From NCBI RefSeq assembly GCF_900143185.1, contig NZ_FSRQ01000001.1, positions 930,001-994,000 of the forward strand: a DNA stretch of 64,000 bases, in the 5' to 3' direction. Position 1 is the stretch's first letter. Each line of letters begins with the position of its first letter. Below, piece after piece: positions 41,642 through 49,949 of this stretch. The notes beneath the pieces were generated by a model, which saw only the letters and a list, made by a program, of their open reading frames with translations, was not told the DNA's origin and did no database searches. The translations under genes were made by a program, and so were the position numbers. This DNA is from Chryseobacterium scophthalmum (GTDB lineage: Bacteria; Bacteroidota; Bacteroidia; Flavobacteriales; Weeksellaceae).

Positions 41642-42979
41642 ATGAAAATGATATTTGGCGCACACAGATATCACTGTATGGCGTTGTGCTTATTATTGAT
41701 AAGCAGTTTTCTACATTCACAGATGATCGATTATCAACATCTCAGTTTGCAACAAGCTGTTGAGATTGGATTAAAAAACAATAAAAAAATTCAGATCAGT
41801 CATTTAAAAAATGAAATGTCCGAGACCAAAGAGAAAGATCTCAAAATGGAAAAGCTTCCGGATATTGAATTTCACACAAGTTATAATCAGGTTTCAAATC
41901 TTTTTCAACATGAAAATGGCGTATTTGGAAAAGCAACAAAGTATGATATCATCAATGGAATGTATGATTTTACGCTTTCGGCTTCAATCCCAGTTTACAT
42001 AGGTGGAAAAATTAAAAATATTGAAAAAAAAGCAGCAATTGACACTGAAATTTCTTCACTAAAAACACATTTAGATAAAAGACAATTAACGATGGAGATC
42101 ATCACTGCTTTTCTTCAGATCCATCATTTAAAAGAACAGCAAGGTTTAATCAATGATAAAATGCATGAAGATTCTGTCAATATTAAACAGGTAAAAGCTT
42201 TAAAAGCAAACGGTGTTGTAACGGTAAATGAAGTCTTGAGAACTTCCTTACAGCTTTCCAATCACAAAATGAGCTGGACAGAACTGGATAATGATGTACA
42301 AATTGCAGAACATAAATTAAAAACCATTCTGTCACTTCCCGAAAATCAAGAAATGCATGTTGATACGGAAGATCTGATCTCAGAAAATGCAAAAATTCCT
42401 TACGTGGATGAATTAACGGAAACTGCTTTGCATAAAAACGAAACTGTTGAAATGGCAACCAAAAATCTTTCGTTGAAGGAATTAGATAAAAAAATTACAA
42501 AAGCTAATTATTTACCCAAAATTACAGCAGGTGGAGAATATTTTATGAAATATCCGAATATGATGTTTTTTCCGCCCGAACCTTATGCCTATCGTTTAGG
42601 AATGATTGGTGTCAATCTTACTTATCCTATCGAAAGTCTGTATAAAAATAAATACAAAATGCAGGAAGCAAAGGAAAATATTAGCCTTGCCAAATTGCAG
42701 ATCGAAGAAAATGAAGAAAATATCAGACATAATGTTTATGAAGCTTACAAAAAGTTTGAAGAAACCGATCAGAAAGTGAGCATCGCACAAGAAGCAATTG
42801 ATCAGGCTAAGGAAAACTACAGAATTGTAAGAAAGAAATACACCAACAAATTAAGCCTTATCACCGAATTAATCGATGCAGACAACGCTTATTTGGAAGC
42901 TCAATCTAATTTAATTTCAGTAAAAATAAATCGTCAACTAAAATATTACCAACTCCAATACACTATTGGAAACCTATAA
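41642..42979 (+). CDS. TolC family outer-membrane efflux protein
   Basis: The 445-residue protein has a signal peptide (CMALCLLLISSFLHSQ) and two long alpha-helical repeats with the TolC/OEP pattern: LQQAVEIGLKNNKKIQISHL near 37-56, and a second repeat beginning near 245. The C-terminal segment LSLITELIDADNAYLEAQSN fits the last coiled coil of the channel. It forms the outer-membrane exit for the pump encoded by the next two genes. Length is normal for the family. Confidence 0.92.
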   Translation: MKMIFGAHRYHCMALCLLLISSFLHSQMIDYQHLSLQQAVEIGLKNNKKIQISHLKNEMSETKEKDLKMEKLPDIEFHTSYNQVSNLFQHENGVFGKATKYDIINGMYDFTLSASIPVYIGGKIKNIEKKAAIDTEISSLKTHLDKRQLTMEIITAFLQIHHLKEQQGLINDKMHEDSVNIKQVKALKANGVVTVNEVLRTSLQLSNHKMSWTELDNDVQIAEHKLKTILSLPENQEMHVDTEDLISENAKIPYVDELTETALHKNETVEMATKNLSLKELDKKITKANYLPKITAGGEYFMKYPNMMFFPPEPYAYRLGMIGVNLTYPIESLYKNKYKMQEAKENISLAKLQIEENEENIRHNVYEAYKKFEETDQKVSIAQEAIDQAKENYRIVRKKYTNKLSLITELIDADNAYLEAQSNLISVKINRQLKYYQLQYTIGNL

Positions 42980-42984
42980 AAACT

Positions 42985-44031
42985 ATGGCACAAAAGCAAT
43001 TAACACGAAAGGAAAAAAGAATCAACAAAACGATTACTTTATTAGCCTGGATCCTCATCATCACCGGAATTACCGGAATGCTAAGCTTTTATCTTTTTTC
43101 AAGAAAAAACGTGACGACCAACGATGCGCAAATCGAACAATATATTACGCCAGTTTCAAGCAAAGTTTCGGGGTTTATTCAAACTATTAAGTTTAACGAA
43201 AATCAATTCGTTCACAAAGGAGATACTTTAATTATTATCGACAATCGCGAATTTGTCAATCAGGTAAAAATGGCTGAAGCCAGCCTTAATGCAAACTCTG
43301 AGAACATTAACACCATCGAAAGCGGAGTAAATACAAAAGCCAGCGACACTAAAATTATTGATGCAAAAATAGCTTCCGCTAAAATAGACATCTGGAGAAC
43401 CGAACAGGATTTTAAAAGATATAAAAACTTGGTTTCTGAAGATGCCGCCACTGAACAGCAATTTGAAAATGCAAAAGCTTCTTATGAACAGGCAAAAGCA
43501 AACCTTTTAGCTTTAGAGCAACAGAAAAATGCAGTGAGAGCCAGTGTAAATGAACAGGAAACAAAAGTTGCTCCGGTAAAAAGCCAGATTCAGCAAAGCT
43601 CTGCAAATCTTAATAATGCCAAACTTTTCCTTTCTTACACGGTGGTTACAGCACCTTACGACGGTTGGGTCGGTAAGAAAACCATTCAGGAAGGTCAGTT
43701 GATTAAAGAAGGTCAGGCTTTGGTACAAATTGTAAGCAAAGAAAAATGGATCATTGCCAATTATAAAGAAACACAGTTAGGAGAAATTGATCAGAATAAA
43801 GAAGTTATCATCACTGCAGATGCTTATCCAAATGCTGAATTCAAAGGAAAAATAGTTTCTGTTTCCCCAGCTTCAGGTTCACAGTTTTCTTTGGTAAAAC
43901 CGGATAATGCAACAGGAAATTTCGTAAAAATAGAACAAAGATTTCCGGTGAAAATCATTCTTGAGAACAATCAGAATAACGAAAAGCTACTTTCCGGAAT
44001 GAATGTTCTGGTGAGCGCGAAAAAGATATAG
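42985..44031 (+). CDS. HlyD/EmrA family membrane fusion protein
   Basis: The 348-residue protein has a cytoplasmic N-terminus, one transmembrane helix near 18-38 (TLLAWILIITGITGMLSFYL), two half lipoyl domains (VSGFIQTIKFNENQFVHKGD near 54-73 and TAPYDGWVGKKTIQEGQLIK near 219-238) and a coiled coil between them. It bridges the inner-membrane pump to the TolC-type channel. It starts 5 bases after the TolC stop codon. The EmrA type is chosen because of the MFS partner downstream. Confidence 0.92.
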   Translation: MAQKQLTRKEKRINKTITLLAWILIITGITGMLSFYLFSRKNVTTNDAQIEQYITPVSSKVSGFIQTIKFNENQFVHKGDTLIIIDNREFVNQVKMAEASLNANSENINTIESGVNTKASDTKIIDAKIASAKIDIWRTEQDFKRYKNLVSEDAATEQQFENAKASYEQAKANLLALEQQKNAVRASVNEQETKVAPVKSQIQQSSANLNNAKLFLSYTVVTAPYDGWVGKKTIQEGQLIKEGQALVQIVSKEKWIIANYKETQLGEIDQNKEVIITADAYPNAEFKGKIVSVSPASGSQFSLVKPDNATGNFVKIEQRFPVKIILENNQNNEKLLSGMNVLVSAKKI

Positions 44032-44124
44032 AGTTTGAGTGTCGGAGTGTTTTAGAGTTTTAGAGTAAAAACATTCTGCTCGAAATTTTCAAATTATCTC
44101 ATTGTCAAATTTTCAAATTAAAAT
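44032..44124. repeat. Two heptamer arrays after the HlyD gene
   Basis: The first array starts right after the stop codon: AGTTTGA, GTGTCGG, AGTGTTT, TAGAGTT, TTAGAGT (44032-44066). The second is AAATTTT, CAAATTA, TCTCATT, GTCAAAT, TTTCAAA (44083-44117). They lie in the gap between the fusion-protein gene and the pump gene. Confidence 0.7.
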
Positions 44125-44241
44125 ATTTTAGCGGAAAGACAGAATCGCAATTTTGCCATCTTACCTTTACTTTTATCCCTTGCTTTTTTGTCTTTTCGCA
44201 TTTTTTCACTAATAATAATTTTATTTAAACTCTTTAAGCAA

Positions 44242-44317
44242 GTTTGTCATTCCGTAGCGATCTAAACATAGTATTCTATAGGAAAGATTGGAGCCTAGAT
44301 CCCTGCGGAATTACAAG
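44242..44317. repeat. Inverted-repeat element, copy B
   Basis: The ends match copy A at 40483: GTTTGTCATTCC on the left and CCTAGATCC with an ACAA end on the right. The central spacers differ. Both copies lie near the efflux genes, about 3.7 kb apart. Confidence 0.7.
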
Positions 44318-44355
44318 CTCTGTATAATGATAAACGTTGAAGGAATGACTCAACT

Positions 44356-44433
44356 CTAGCCCCGATCGCAACGGCATCCTTTTGTGTAGCGAAGCGAAAC
44401 AAAAGATATAGTGAAAAGCGGGATCAAGCTCCT
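44356..44433. repeat. CTAGCCCCGAT element with internal hairpin
   Basis: It starts CTAGCCCCGATCGCAACGGC, has a CTTTTGT / ACAAAAG stem around GTAGCGAAGCGA-like bases, and ends AAGCGGGATCAAGCTCCT. A truncated reverse-strand copy (ATCGGGGCTAG preceded by TAACCGTTTTT) lies at about 40248-40280. I recall such an element being frequent in flavobacterial intergenic regions; this is memory, not a search result. Confidence 0.65.
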
Positions 44434-44508
44434 AAAAAATTAAACAAAATAATATAAAACACAATCGGTAATTGGCTAATAAGCTGATTCGCTTTTTAAA
44501 GAAAAATC

Positions 44509-46071
44509 ATGCATCACAATACAGTTTATCATAAATGGGTGCCTCAATGGCTGAAATTACCCCTTTTGATCTTAGCTCTTTTTCCTCACCTGATGTTGTT
44601 GTCGCTTTTGCATTCCAACAGTGCTTTTACCTCTTCATTTATGGATGCGGATTCGGATGACATTCAATATTTGATGATCTTAATGTACGGAACATTTGTG
44701 GTTACTCTTTTAGTGATACAGCGGTTTATGGCGTATTTCAGCGTGAAATACTACACGTTGCTGATGTCTTCCGTTTCCATTCTTATTCTTTATGCTCTTT
44801 CCATTACCAATGACTATCATATTATTCTGGTCATTCGTGTCTTGGAAGGAATTTTTGGAGTTTTGGAAGGCGCTATATTCTTACCGTTAATCATTGCGGA
44901 ACTGAAAACAAAACACGCCAAAGAGATTGCCTATCTTTTCATGTATACCATAATTCTCACCGGCGGAACGATTACCACTTCCCTTTTGAAGTCGAGTATT
45001 GAAGATTACGATTTTCAGCACATGATTTTAATGATGGTTTATTTTCATGTTTTTGTTTTAATTATTGCGGTGGCTATTTTCAATAAAAACAGGTTTTTTG
45101 CGAAGAAACCATTGTACCAATTGGATATTGCGAGCTGGTTTTTGCTTTGGTTATGTTTGCAATCTGGAGCATATGCAATTATTTATGGAAAGAGATTAAT
45201 GTGGTTTGAATCAAATATTATCGTCATCTGTCTTTTTATCTGCATGATTTCCGGAGGTTTATTTATGCTAAAACAAAGAAATTCGGCAAGACCTTTTTTT
45301 CATTTTGAAGTATTCAGTTCTAAAAATGTGATCGTTGGTGTCATACTTTTCTTCATCTTTTATATTTTAAGAGCAAGCATCAATAACGTTTACAATATTA
45401 TGGCAACCGTTTGGAAATGGCCGTGGGATTATATTGTAGAAATTCAGTACTGGAATGTTGCAGGAACACTCTTAGGCGTTTTTCTGTCTGCACTTTGTAT
45501 TACAAAAGGAGCTTCATCAAGATTGGTTTTCTTCACTGGTTTTCTCATTTTAGCAATAGATTGTGCCTGGTTTACTTATACTTTTTATCCAGATACAACG
45601 CTTCAAACGATTTGTCCCCCATTATTTCTTCAGGGAGTCGGGCAAGGATTGCTTTTCACGCCTTTGGTATTTTTTCTCATTGCAGGAATGCCCGAACAAT
45701 ATGTTTCTAATGCAACGGCAGTCGGAACTTCCACAAGATTCTGGACAACCGCAATAGGATATGCATTAATGCAAAATTTGATATTATTTTTAACTTTAAA
45801 ACATTCAGACACTTTGAGTTCCGAATTTACCGATACCAATCCTGTTTTCTACTCACAATGGAGTCAGATCTTTGGAGCAAACATATCAAAACTTCCGGTA
45901 AACGAGTCGATATCTATGACAGCAGGAGCTTTTAAAACTAAAATTAATGCACAAGCCATTCTTCTTTCCAATATGGAAATTTTCACAGGATTGTTTTGGT
46001 TAGCATTAATTACAGCATTTGTCGTTTTACTGTATCATCCGGTAAAAATTGCAGTAAGAAATATTCTGTAA
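44509..46071 (+). CDS. 14-TM MFS transporter (EmrB/DHA2-like)
   Basis: The 520-residue membrane protein has about fourteen hydrophobic segments, the layout of DHA2-type drug:H+ antiporters that work with an EmrA-type fusion protein and a TolC channel. Motifs are weak compared with E. coli EmrB; for instance the loop RVLEGIFGVLEGAIFLPLII near 108-127 stands where the DHA2 motif GxGxGxxxP is expected. It is likely a drug or organic-compound exporter. The 477-base gap from the HlyD gene is unusual for such a set and is full of repeats, so it may have separate expression. Confidence 0.82.
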   Translation: MHHNTVYHKWVPQWLKLPLLILALFPHLMLLSLLHSNSAFTSSFMDADSDDIQYLMILMYGTFVVTLLVIQRFMAYFSVKYYTLLMSSVSILILYALSITNDYHIILVIRVLEGIFGVLEGAIFLPLIIAELKTKHAKEIAYLFMYTIILTGGTITTSLLKSSIEDYDFQHMILMMVYFHVFVLIIAVAIFNKNRFFAKKPLYQLDIASWFLLWLCLQSGAYAIIYGKRLMWFESNIIVICLFICMISGGLFMLKQRNSARPFFHFEVFSSKNVIVGVILFFIFYILRASINNVYNIMATVWKWPWDYIVEIQYWNVAGTLLGVFLSALCITKGASSRLVFFTGFLILAIDCAWFTYTFYPDTTLQTICPPLFLQGVGQGLLFTPLVFFLIAGMPEQYVSNATAVGTSTRFWTTAIGYALMQNLILFLTLKHSDTLSSEFTDTNPVFYSQWSQIFGANISKLPVNESISMTAGAFKTKINAQAILLSNMEIFTGLFWLALITAFVVLLYHPVKIAVRNIL

Positions 46072-46082
46072 GCTTTTGTTAA

Positions 46083-46162
46083 GGTTGGAAGCTTGATGAT
46101 GGAAGTCGGAAGTAAGTATAGTGCTTATTAAACTTCCAGCTTCCCTCTTCAGACTTCCAGCC
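46083..46162. repeat. Convergent heptamer hairpin after the MFS gene
   Basis: Left arm (46083-46113) units GGTTGGA, AGCTTGA, TGATGGA, AGTCGGA; right arm (46132-46162) units ACTTCCA, GCTTCCC, TCTTCAG, ACTTCCA. The arms are complementary at 24 of 31 positions and several differences are T/C, which still pair as G-U in one strand. It lies between convergent genes and may serve as a bidirectional terminator-like hairpin. Confidence 0.75.
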
Positions 46163-46168
46163 TAAATT

Positions 46169-46678
46169 TCATTCGCCCCAAAATGTCCATACCGAACCAT
46201 TGAAAACTGCGAGTTGCTTTTTGACGGTATCATAAACCATCATTCCTGCGTCCGGAGAGATAATATTGAGATGCGGACTTGCCACTTTAGGTAAAATCAT
46301 GGCTTTGTTATTATCTTCCAAAACTAAAATTCCTGCAGTTGTTGTGGGTGTTCCTATAGAAGTTTTTGCTGAAGAATTATCATTAAGATTATCCTGTAAG
46401 CTTGAGTCGGCAATTCCTGATGTGTTGATAGAAAGATCTACCCAGGTATTATTCTGAAAAGATTTCACTTTTTTATCAGAAAGATCAAAAACCAGCGTTC
46501 CGTTGACAGTGTTTTGTAAATCTGAAGCATTCGTCACCCAAGGAAGCATCATTCCTCGGTTTTCATTTCCAAATTCCAATGATGATGACGCAGATTCCAA
46601 AATAGTTTTCCCAATTGCAACTTGTGAATACGCTGTAACAGAAGCTATTAAACCTATCAGTATAATTGTTTTTTTCAT
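46169..46678 (-). CDS. Exported protein with GMMVYD C-terminal module
   Basis: The 169-residue product has a signal peptide (KKTIILIGLIASVTAYSQ). It contains the pattern MMLPWVTNASDLQNTVNGTL near 43-62 with LVFDLSDKKVKSFQNNTW, and again ILPKVASPHLNIISPDAGMM near 129-148 with VYDTVKKQLAVFNGSVW at the end, so it appears to be two copies of one module. The same style of module ends the next gene upstream. No T9SS domain is present. Function unknown. Confidence 0.75.
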   Translation of the reverse strand: MKKTIILIGLIASVTAYSQVAIGKTILESASSSLEFGNENRGMMLPWVTNASDLQNTVNGTLVFDLSDKKVKSFQNNTWVDLSINTSGIADSSLQDNLNDNSSAKTSIGTPTTTAGILVLEDNNKAMILPKVASPHLNIISPDAGMMVYDTVKKQLAVFNGSVWTFWGE

Positions 46679-46696
46679 TTTGATTTAATTTTAAAA

Positions 46697-48376
46697 TTAA
46701 TCCGGACAAGTTTGATTATTAAAACATTTCCAACCTGTAGAAGTTCCATTAATATTGATTTGAAGGCAGTTTTGAGTGAGATTGTAAACCATCATCCCTT
46801 CTTTTAGATCTGCTACAGGAATTAAAGAAACTTCTGCATCCGTTAATCGATTCAAAACAAAACCTTTGGTCTTAGATTCTAAAACCATCCAAGCTCCTTT
46901 TCTTACTGCAGGCCAATTTGCATCTCCCGATTCTGCTCTTCCCAACGCGGTAATTCCAACTTTTGAAGGAAGTACTGTTCCTGTATTTGCAGCAGGTTTG
47001 TAACAAGTAGAAGTTCCGGGAACAGTTATCGTAACAATGGCTGTATCACAATTGGACGGATTGGCTTGCTGGCAGATCTGATATTCTAAAGTATAAGTTC
47101 CTGAAGGAGTTCCTGCATTAACTTCCACTTGCCCATTCGCAGTATTTAAATTAATTCCGGAATTGGAAGTTGAAACCTGAGAGATGATAACATTCGTTAC
47201 AGTTGCTTGCGCTCCACCGAATGTTTCAAAATCATTATCTAAAACAATCCCAGTGGAATTATTACCTGCCGCAATAGTATACGCATCATCTACTGCCATT
47301 GGAGGTAAATCACCATTAATTGTCGGACAAAATCCAGGCATAAATATAAGAGGTGCGCTACAACTATTTGTTGAAGCACAGTCATACGTAACATTGGCAA
47401 GAAAAGAAGGATTGCTGTTTATAAAAACTGTACCGGGATCAGAAACTCCTGTAGTTCGTTTAAAATCTAGATTAGGCCCGATCACCGAATTATTTACCTG
47501 TATTGCATTTCCAACTTCTATATATCCTTTTTTTGATGAAGAAGAAGGACCATGAAATGCGGCATTTCCTCCTTGATACTGATTTATAGAAAGTTTTCCT
47601 TCGTTATAAATAATAGCATCTGCGGGAGCATTATTCATATTTCCGGTAGAAGTAAAAAGTCCGTAATTATGAATTTCGCTGGAATTTCCCGACATATTAA
47701 TATCACCTCCGACTGTAAAAAAACCGGTATTATAAACAGCTCCTCCATTAATATTGAATCCATTATTAGAAACAATCGTTCCGCAATTGATGTAAACACT
47801 GTTTTCATTATTACTATAATTTCCGGTCAGCTGAATGAGCCCTCCACCTTCATTTCTAAATTTAGTCACCGAAGAATTACTCATATTAACATTGCCGTTG
47901 ATATTTAAATTCCCATAATTATCGATGTTATTATTAGTATTGTCTCCAAATTGTAAAACACCCAGTTCTATAAGTCCTTCGTTTAAAATAATATTCTGTT
48001 GCCCGTTTAACGTAAGATTTCCATTTCCGGAACCTACAGATATATTTCCACTATTAAAAACATGTATATTAAGATCGGCAACTGTGGTAACTGTTTGATC
48101 TAAAAGAAGTGTTCCATGCACGTCAAAATAAATCATCACATTATTCACTCCTGCAATATTGTTCACGAATTCAACCGTAACTCCGGGCGCAATACATACC
48201 TTTACATTGGAACCAAAAGTGGGATTATTAAACGTTGTATTAGTAGTAAAACAAACAATTTCATTATCCGGAAAATGAAAATTGGGGTTGGTAGGATTTG
48301 TAATTGTACATCCTGTACATTGGGATTTTAAAATATAACTTATTAAAAGAAAAGTTAGTAGTAGAATTTTTCTCAT
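46697..48376 (-). CDS. Secreted beta-helix-like protein with GMMVYN C-terminal module
   Basis: The 559-residue protein starts at 48376 with MRKILLLTFLLISYILKSQ; a longer frame adds 14 residues before a proper signal peptide and is not preferred. Residues 40-320 are Asn- and Gly-rich repeating strands (for example NLNINGNVNMSNSSVTKFRN), as in beta-helix or passenger domains. An Ig-like domain follows near 355-455 (AVDDAYTIAAGNNSTGIVLD). The last 70 residues (GMMVYNLTQNCLQININGTS) match the tail of the downstream gene. No T9SS motif is seen. It is likely an adhesin-like or fibre-like surface protein, transcribed with its small neighbour 18 bases away. Confidence 0.75.
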   Translation of the reverse strand: MRKILLLTFLLISYILKSQCTGCTITNPTNPNFHFPDNEIVCFTTNTTFNNPTFGSNVKVCIAPGVTVEFVNNIAGVNNVMIYFDVHGTLLLDQTVTTVADLNIHVFNSGNISVGSGNGNLTLNGQQNIILNEGLIELGVLQFGDNTNNNIDNYGNLNINGNVNMSNSSVTKFRNEGGGLIQLTGNYSNNENSVYINCGTIVSNNGFNINGGAVYNTGFFTVGGDINMSGNSSEIHNYGLFTSTGNMNNAPADAIIYNEGKLSINQYQGGNAAFHGPSSSSKKGYIEVGNAIQVNNSVIGPNLDFKRTTGVSDPGTVFINSNPSFLANVTYDCASTNSCSAPLIFMPGFCPTINGDLPPMAVDDAYTIAAGNNSTGIVLDNDFETFGGAQATVTNVIISQVSTSNSGINLNTANGQVEVNAGTPSGTYTLEYQICQQANPSNCDTAIVTITVPGTSTCYKPAANTGTVLPSKVGITALGRAESGDANWPAVRKGAWMVLESKTKGFVLNRLTDAEVSLIPVADLKEGMMVYNLTQNCLQININGTSTGWKCFNNQTCPD

Positions 48377-48551
48377 CTTAATAATTTGGTGAAATAAAAT
48401 TAATAACTTTTTTATCACAAAACAATGATAAAATATAAATTTTCATTAATAAAGTGTCTTTTTTAATTATGAATAAAATATTGGTAAGCTTATTGTAAAT
48501 ATTTTTCATTCAACAAAACAGATAAGTACATTAAAATTTTCAATTTAACTT

Positions 48552-49913
48552 ATGGAAATTCAGGAAATTGTATCACAGCAGAAAGCGTTTTTCAAAACAC
48601 AGCAAACGAAAAATTTAAGATTCAGAAAAATGTATCTTGAAAAACTTCGGGATTTGATTTTAGAAAACGAAAACCTTTTATATGAAGCGATTTATAAAGA
48701 TTTCGGAAAATCAAAATTTGATACATTTACCACAGAAATTTCATTTGTTTTAAATGATATTAAATATTATCTAAAGAATTTAAAATCACTTTCAAAACCC
48801 AAAAAAGTACGAACAAATCTTGCTAATCAATTCGGAAAAAGCAGAATTCACAACGAACCTTTAGGAAATATTTTGGTTATTGGAGCCTGGAATTATCCTT
48901 ATCAGCTTTCGTTATCTCCAATTGTTGCAGCTTTAGCAGCCGGAAACTGCTGTATCTTAAAACCCAGCGAAATTGCCGAAAATACAATGAAAGTGATGGC
49001 AAAAATCATCAATGAAAATTTTCCACCGGAATATTTATACGTTTATGAAGGCGGAATTGACGAGACCACAGAACTTTTAAAGCTCAAATTCGATAAAATA
49101 TTCTTTACTGGAAGCACAAAAATCGGGAATATCGTTTACAAAGCTGCAGCAGAAAATTTAACTCCGGTTGTTCTGGAATTGGGAGGAAAATCACCTGCAA
49201 TCATTACTAAAGACGCTAATCTTGAAGTCGCTGCTAAAAGAATTGTTTGGGGAAAATTTTTAAATGCCGGACAAACCTGTGTTGCTCCGGATTACTTATT
49301 GGTTGAAGAATCTATACAGGAACAGTTTTTAGAAATGCTGAGAAAAAACATTCAGCAATTTAAATATGAACCTCAATCTGAACATTATACAAAAATCATT
49401 AATCAAAAAAATCTTCAGCGATTAATAAAGCTTATTGAGCAGGATAAAACTTATTTTGGAGGAAATTATGATGAAGAAAAACGATATATAGAACCCACAA
49501 TCTTAACAAATATTAATTGGAAAGATGAAGTGATGCAGGAAGAAATTTTCGGTCCTATTTTACCCGTCATTTCTTTTACCAATTTTAATTTGATTTTAAA
49601 TGAAATTATAGAACTCGAAAAACCTTTGGCCGCTTATTTATTCACCAATAATTCTGAAGAAAAAGAAAATTTTAAAAATAAAATCTCTTTTGGCGGAGGT
49701 TGTATTAACGACGTGATCATGCATTTAGGAAATGAAAACCTTCCGTTTGGTGGCGTTGGAAATTCCGGGATCGGAAATTATCACGGAAAATTTGGTTTTG
49801 AAACCTTTTCACATCAAAAAGCCATTTTAGAAAGAGCAACCTGGGGCGAACCGAATATAAAATATCCGCCTTATTCTGAGAAAAAGCTAAGCTGGATCAA
49901 AAGATTTCTTTAA
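48552..49913 (+). CDS. Aldehyde dehydrogenase (class 3-like)
   Basis: The 453-residue NAD(P)+-dependent enzyme oxidises aldehydes to acids. Catalytic Cys243 is in GQTCVAPDYLL and the general base Glu209 in LELGGKSPAI; the nucleotide-binding FTGSTKIG is near 185-192. The length and the C-terminus without a membrane anchor fit soluble class 3 enzymes for medium- or long-chain or aromatic aldehydes. It is monocistronic, with its own terminator shared with the convergent thioredoxin-like gene. Confidence 0.93.
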   Translation: MEIQEIVSQQKAFFKTQQTKNLRFRKMYLEKLRDLILENENLLYEAIYKDFGKSKFDTFTTEISFVLNDIKYYLKNLKSLSKPKKVRTNLANQFGKSRIHNEPLGNILVIGAWNYPYQLSLSPIVAALAAGNCCILKPSEIAENTMKVMAKIINENFPPEYLYVYEGGIDETTELLKLKFDKIFFTGSTKIGNIVYKAAAENLTPVVLELGGKSPAIITKDANLEVAAKRIVWGKFLNAGQTCVAPDYLLVEESIQEQFLEMLRKNIQQFKYEPQSEHYTKIINQKNLQRLIKLIEQDKTYFGGNYDEEKRYIEPTILTNINWKDEVMQEEIFGPILPVISFTNFNLILNEIIELEKPLAAYLFTNNSEEKENFKNKISFGGGCINDVIMHLGNENLPFGGVGNSGIGNYHGKFGFETFSHQKAILERATWGEPNIKYPPYSEKKLSWIKRFL

Positions 49914-49918
49914 ATAAA

Positions 49919-49943
49919 AAAACCGAGAAAATTTCTCGGTTTT
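49919..49943. terminator. Bidirectional terminator between convergent genes
   Basis: AAAACCGAGAAA / TTTCTCGGTTTT is a perfect palindromic stem with A and T runs on both sides, so it can end both the aldehyde dehydrogenase transcript and the thioredoxin-like transcript. Confidence 0.85.
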
Positions 49944-49949
49944 ACTTTT

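Larger units (their letters stand above)
44125..44508. repeat. Noncoding spacer with dispersed elements between HlyD and MFS genes
   Basis: The whole spacer between the two pump genes is 477 bases and no reading frame in it is credible. It holds inverted-repeat element copy B (44242-44317: left arm TTTGTCATTCCGTAGCGATC, right arm GCCTAGATCC then CTGCGGAATTACAAG), and then a CTAGCCCCGAT element (44356-44433) with an internal CTTTTGT / ACAAAAG hairpin. The rest (44125-44241 and 44434-44508) shows AT-rich sequence with nothing I can name. Confidence 0.7.

Noticed and set aside
46169..48376. Prophage tail-fibre genes
   Set aside because: The GMMVY module looks like a fibre tip, but both proteins have Sec signal peptides and there are no phage structural, lysis or integrase genes nearby.
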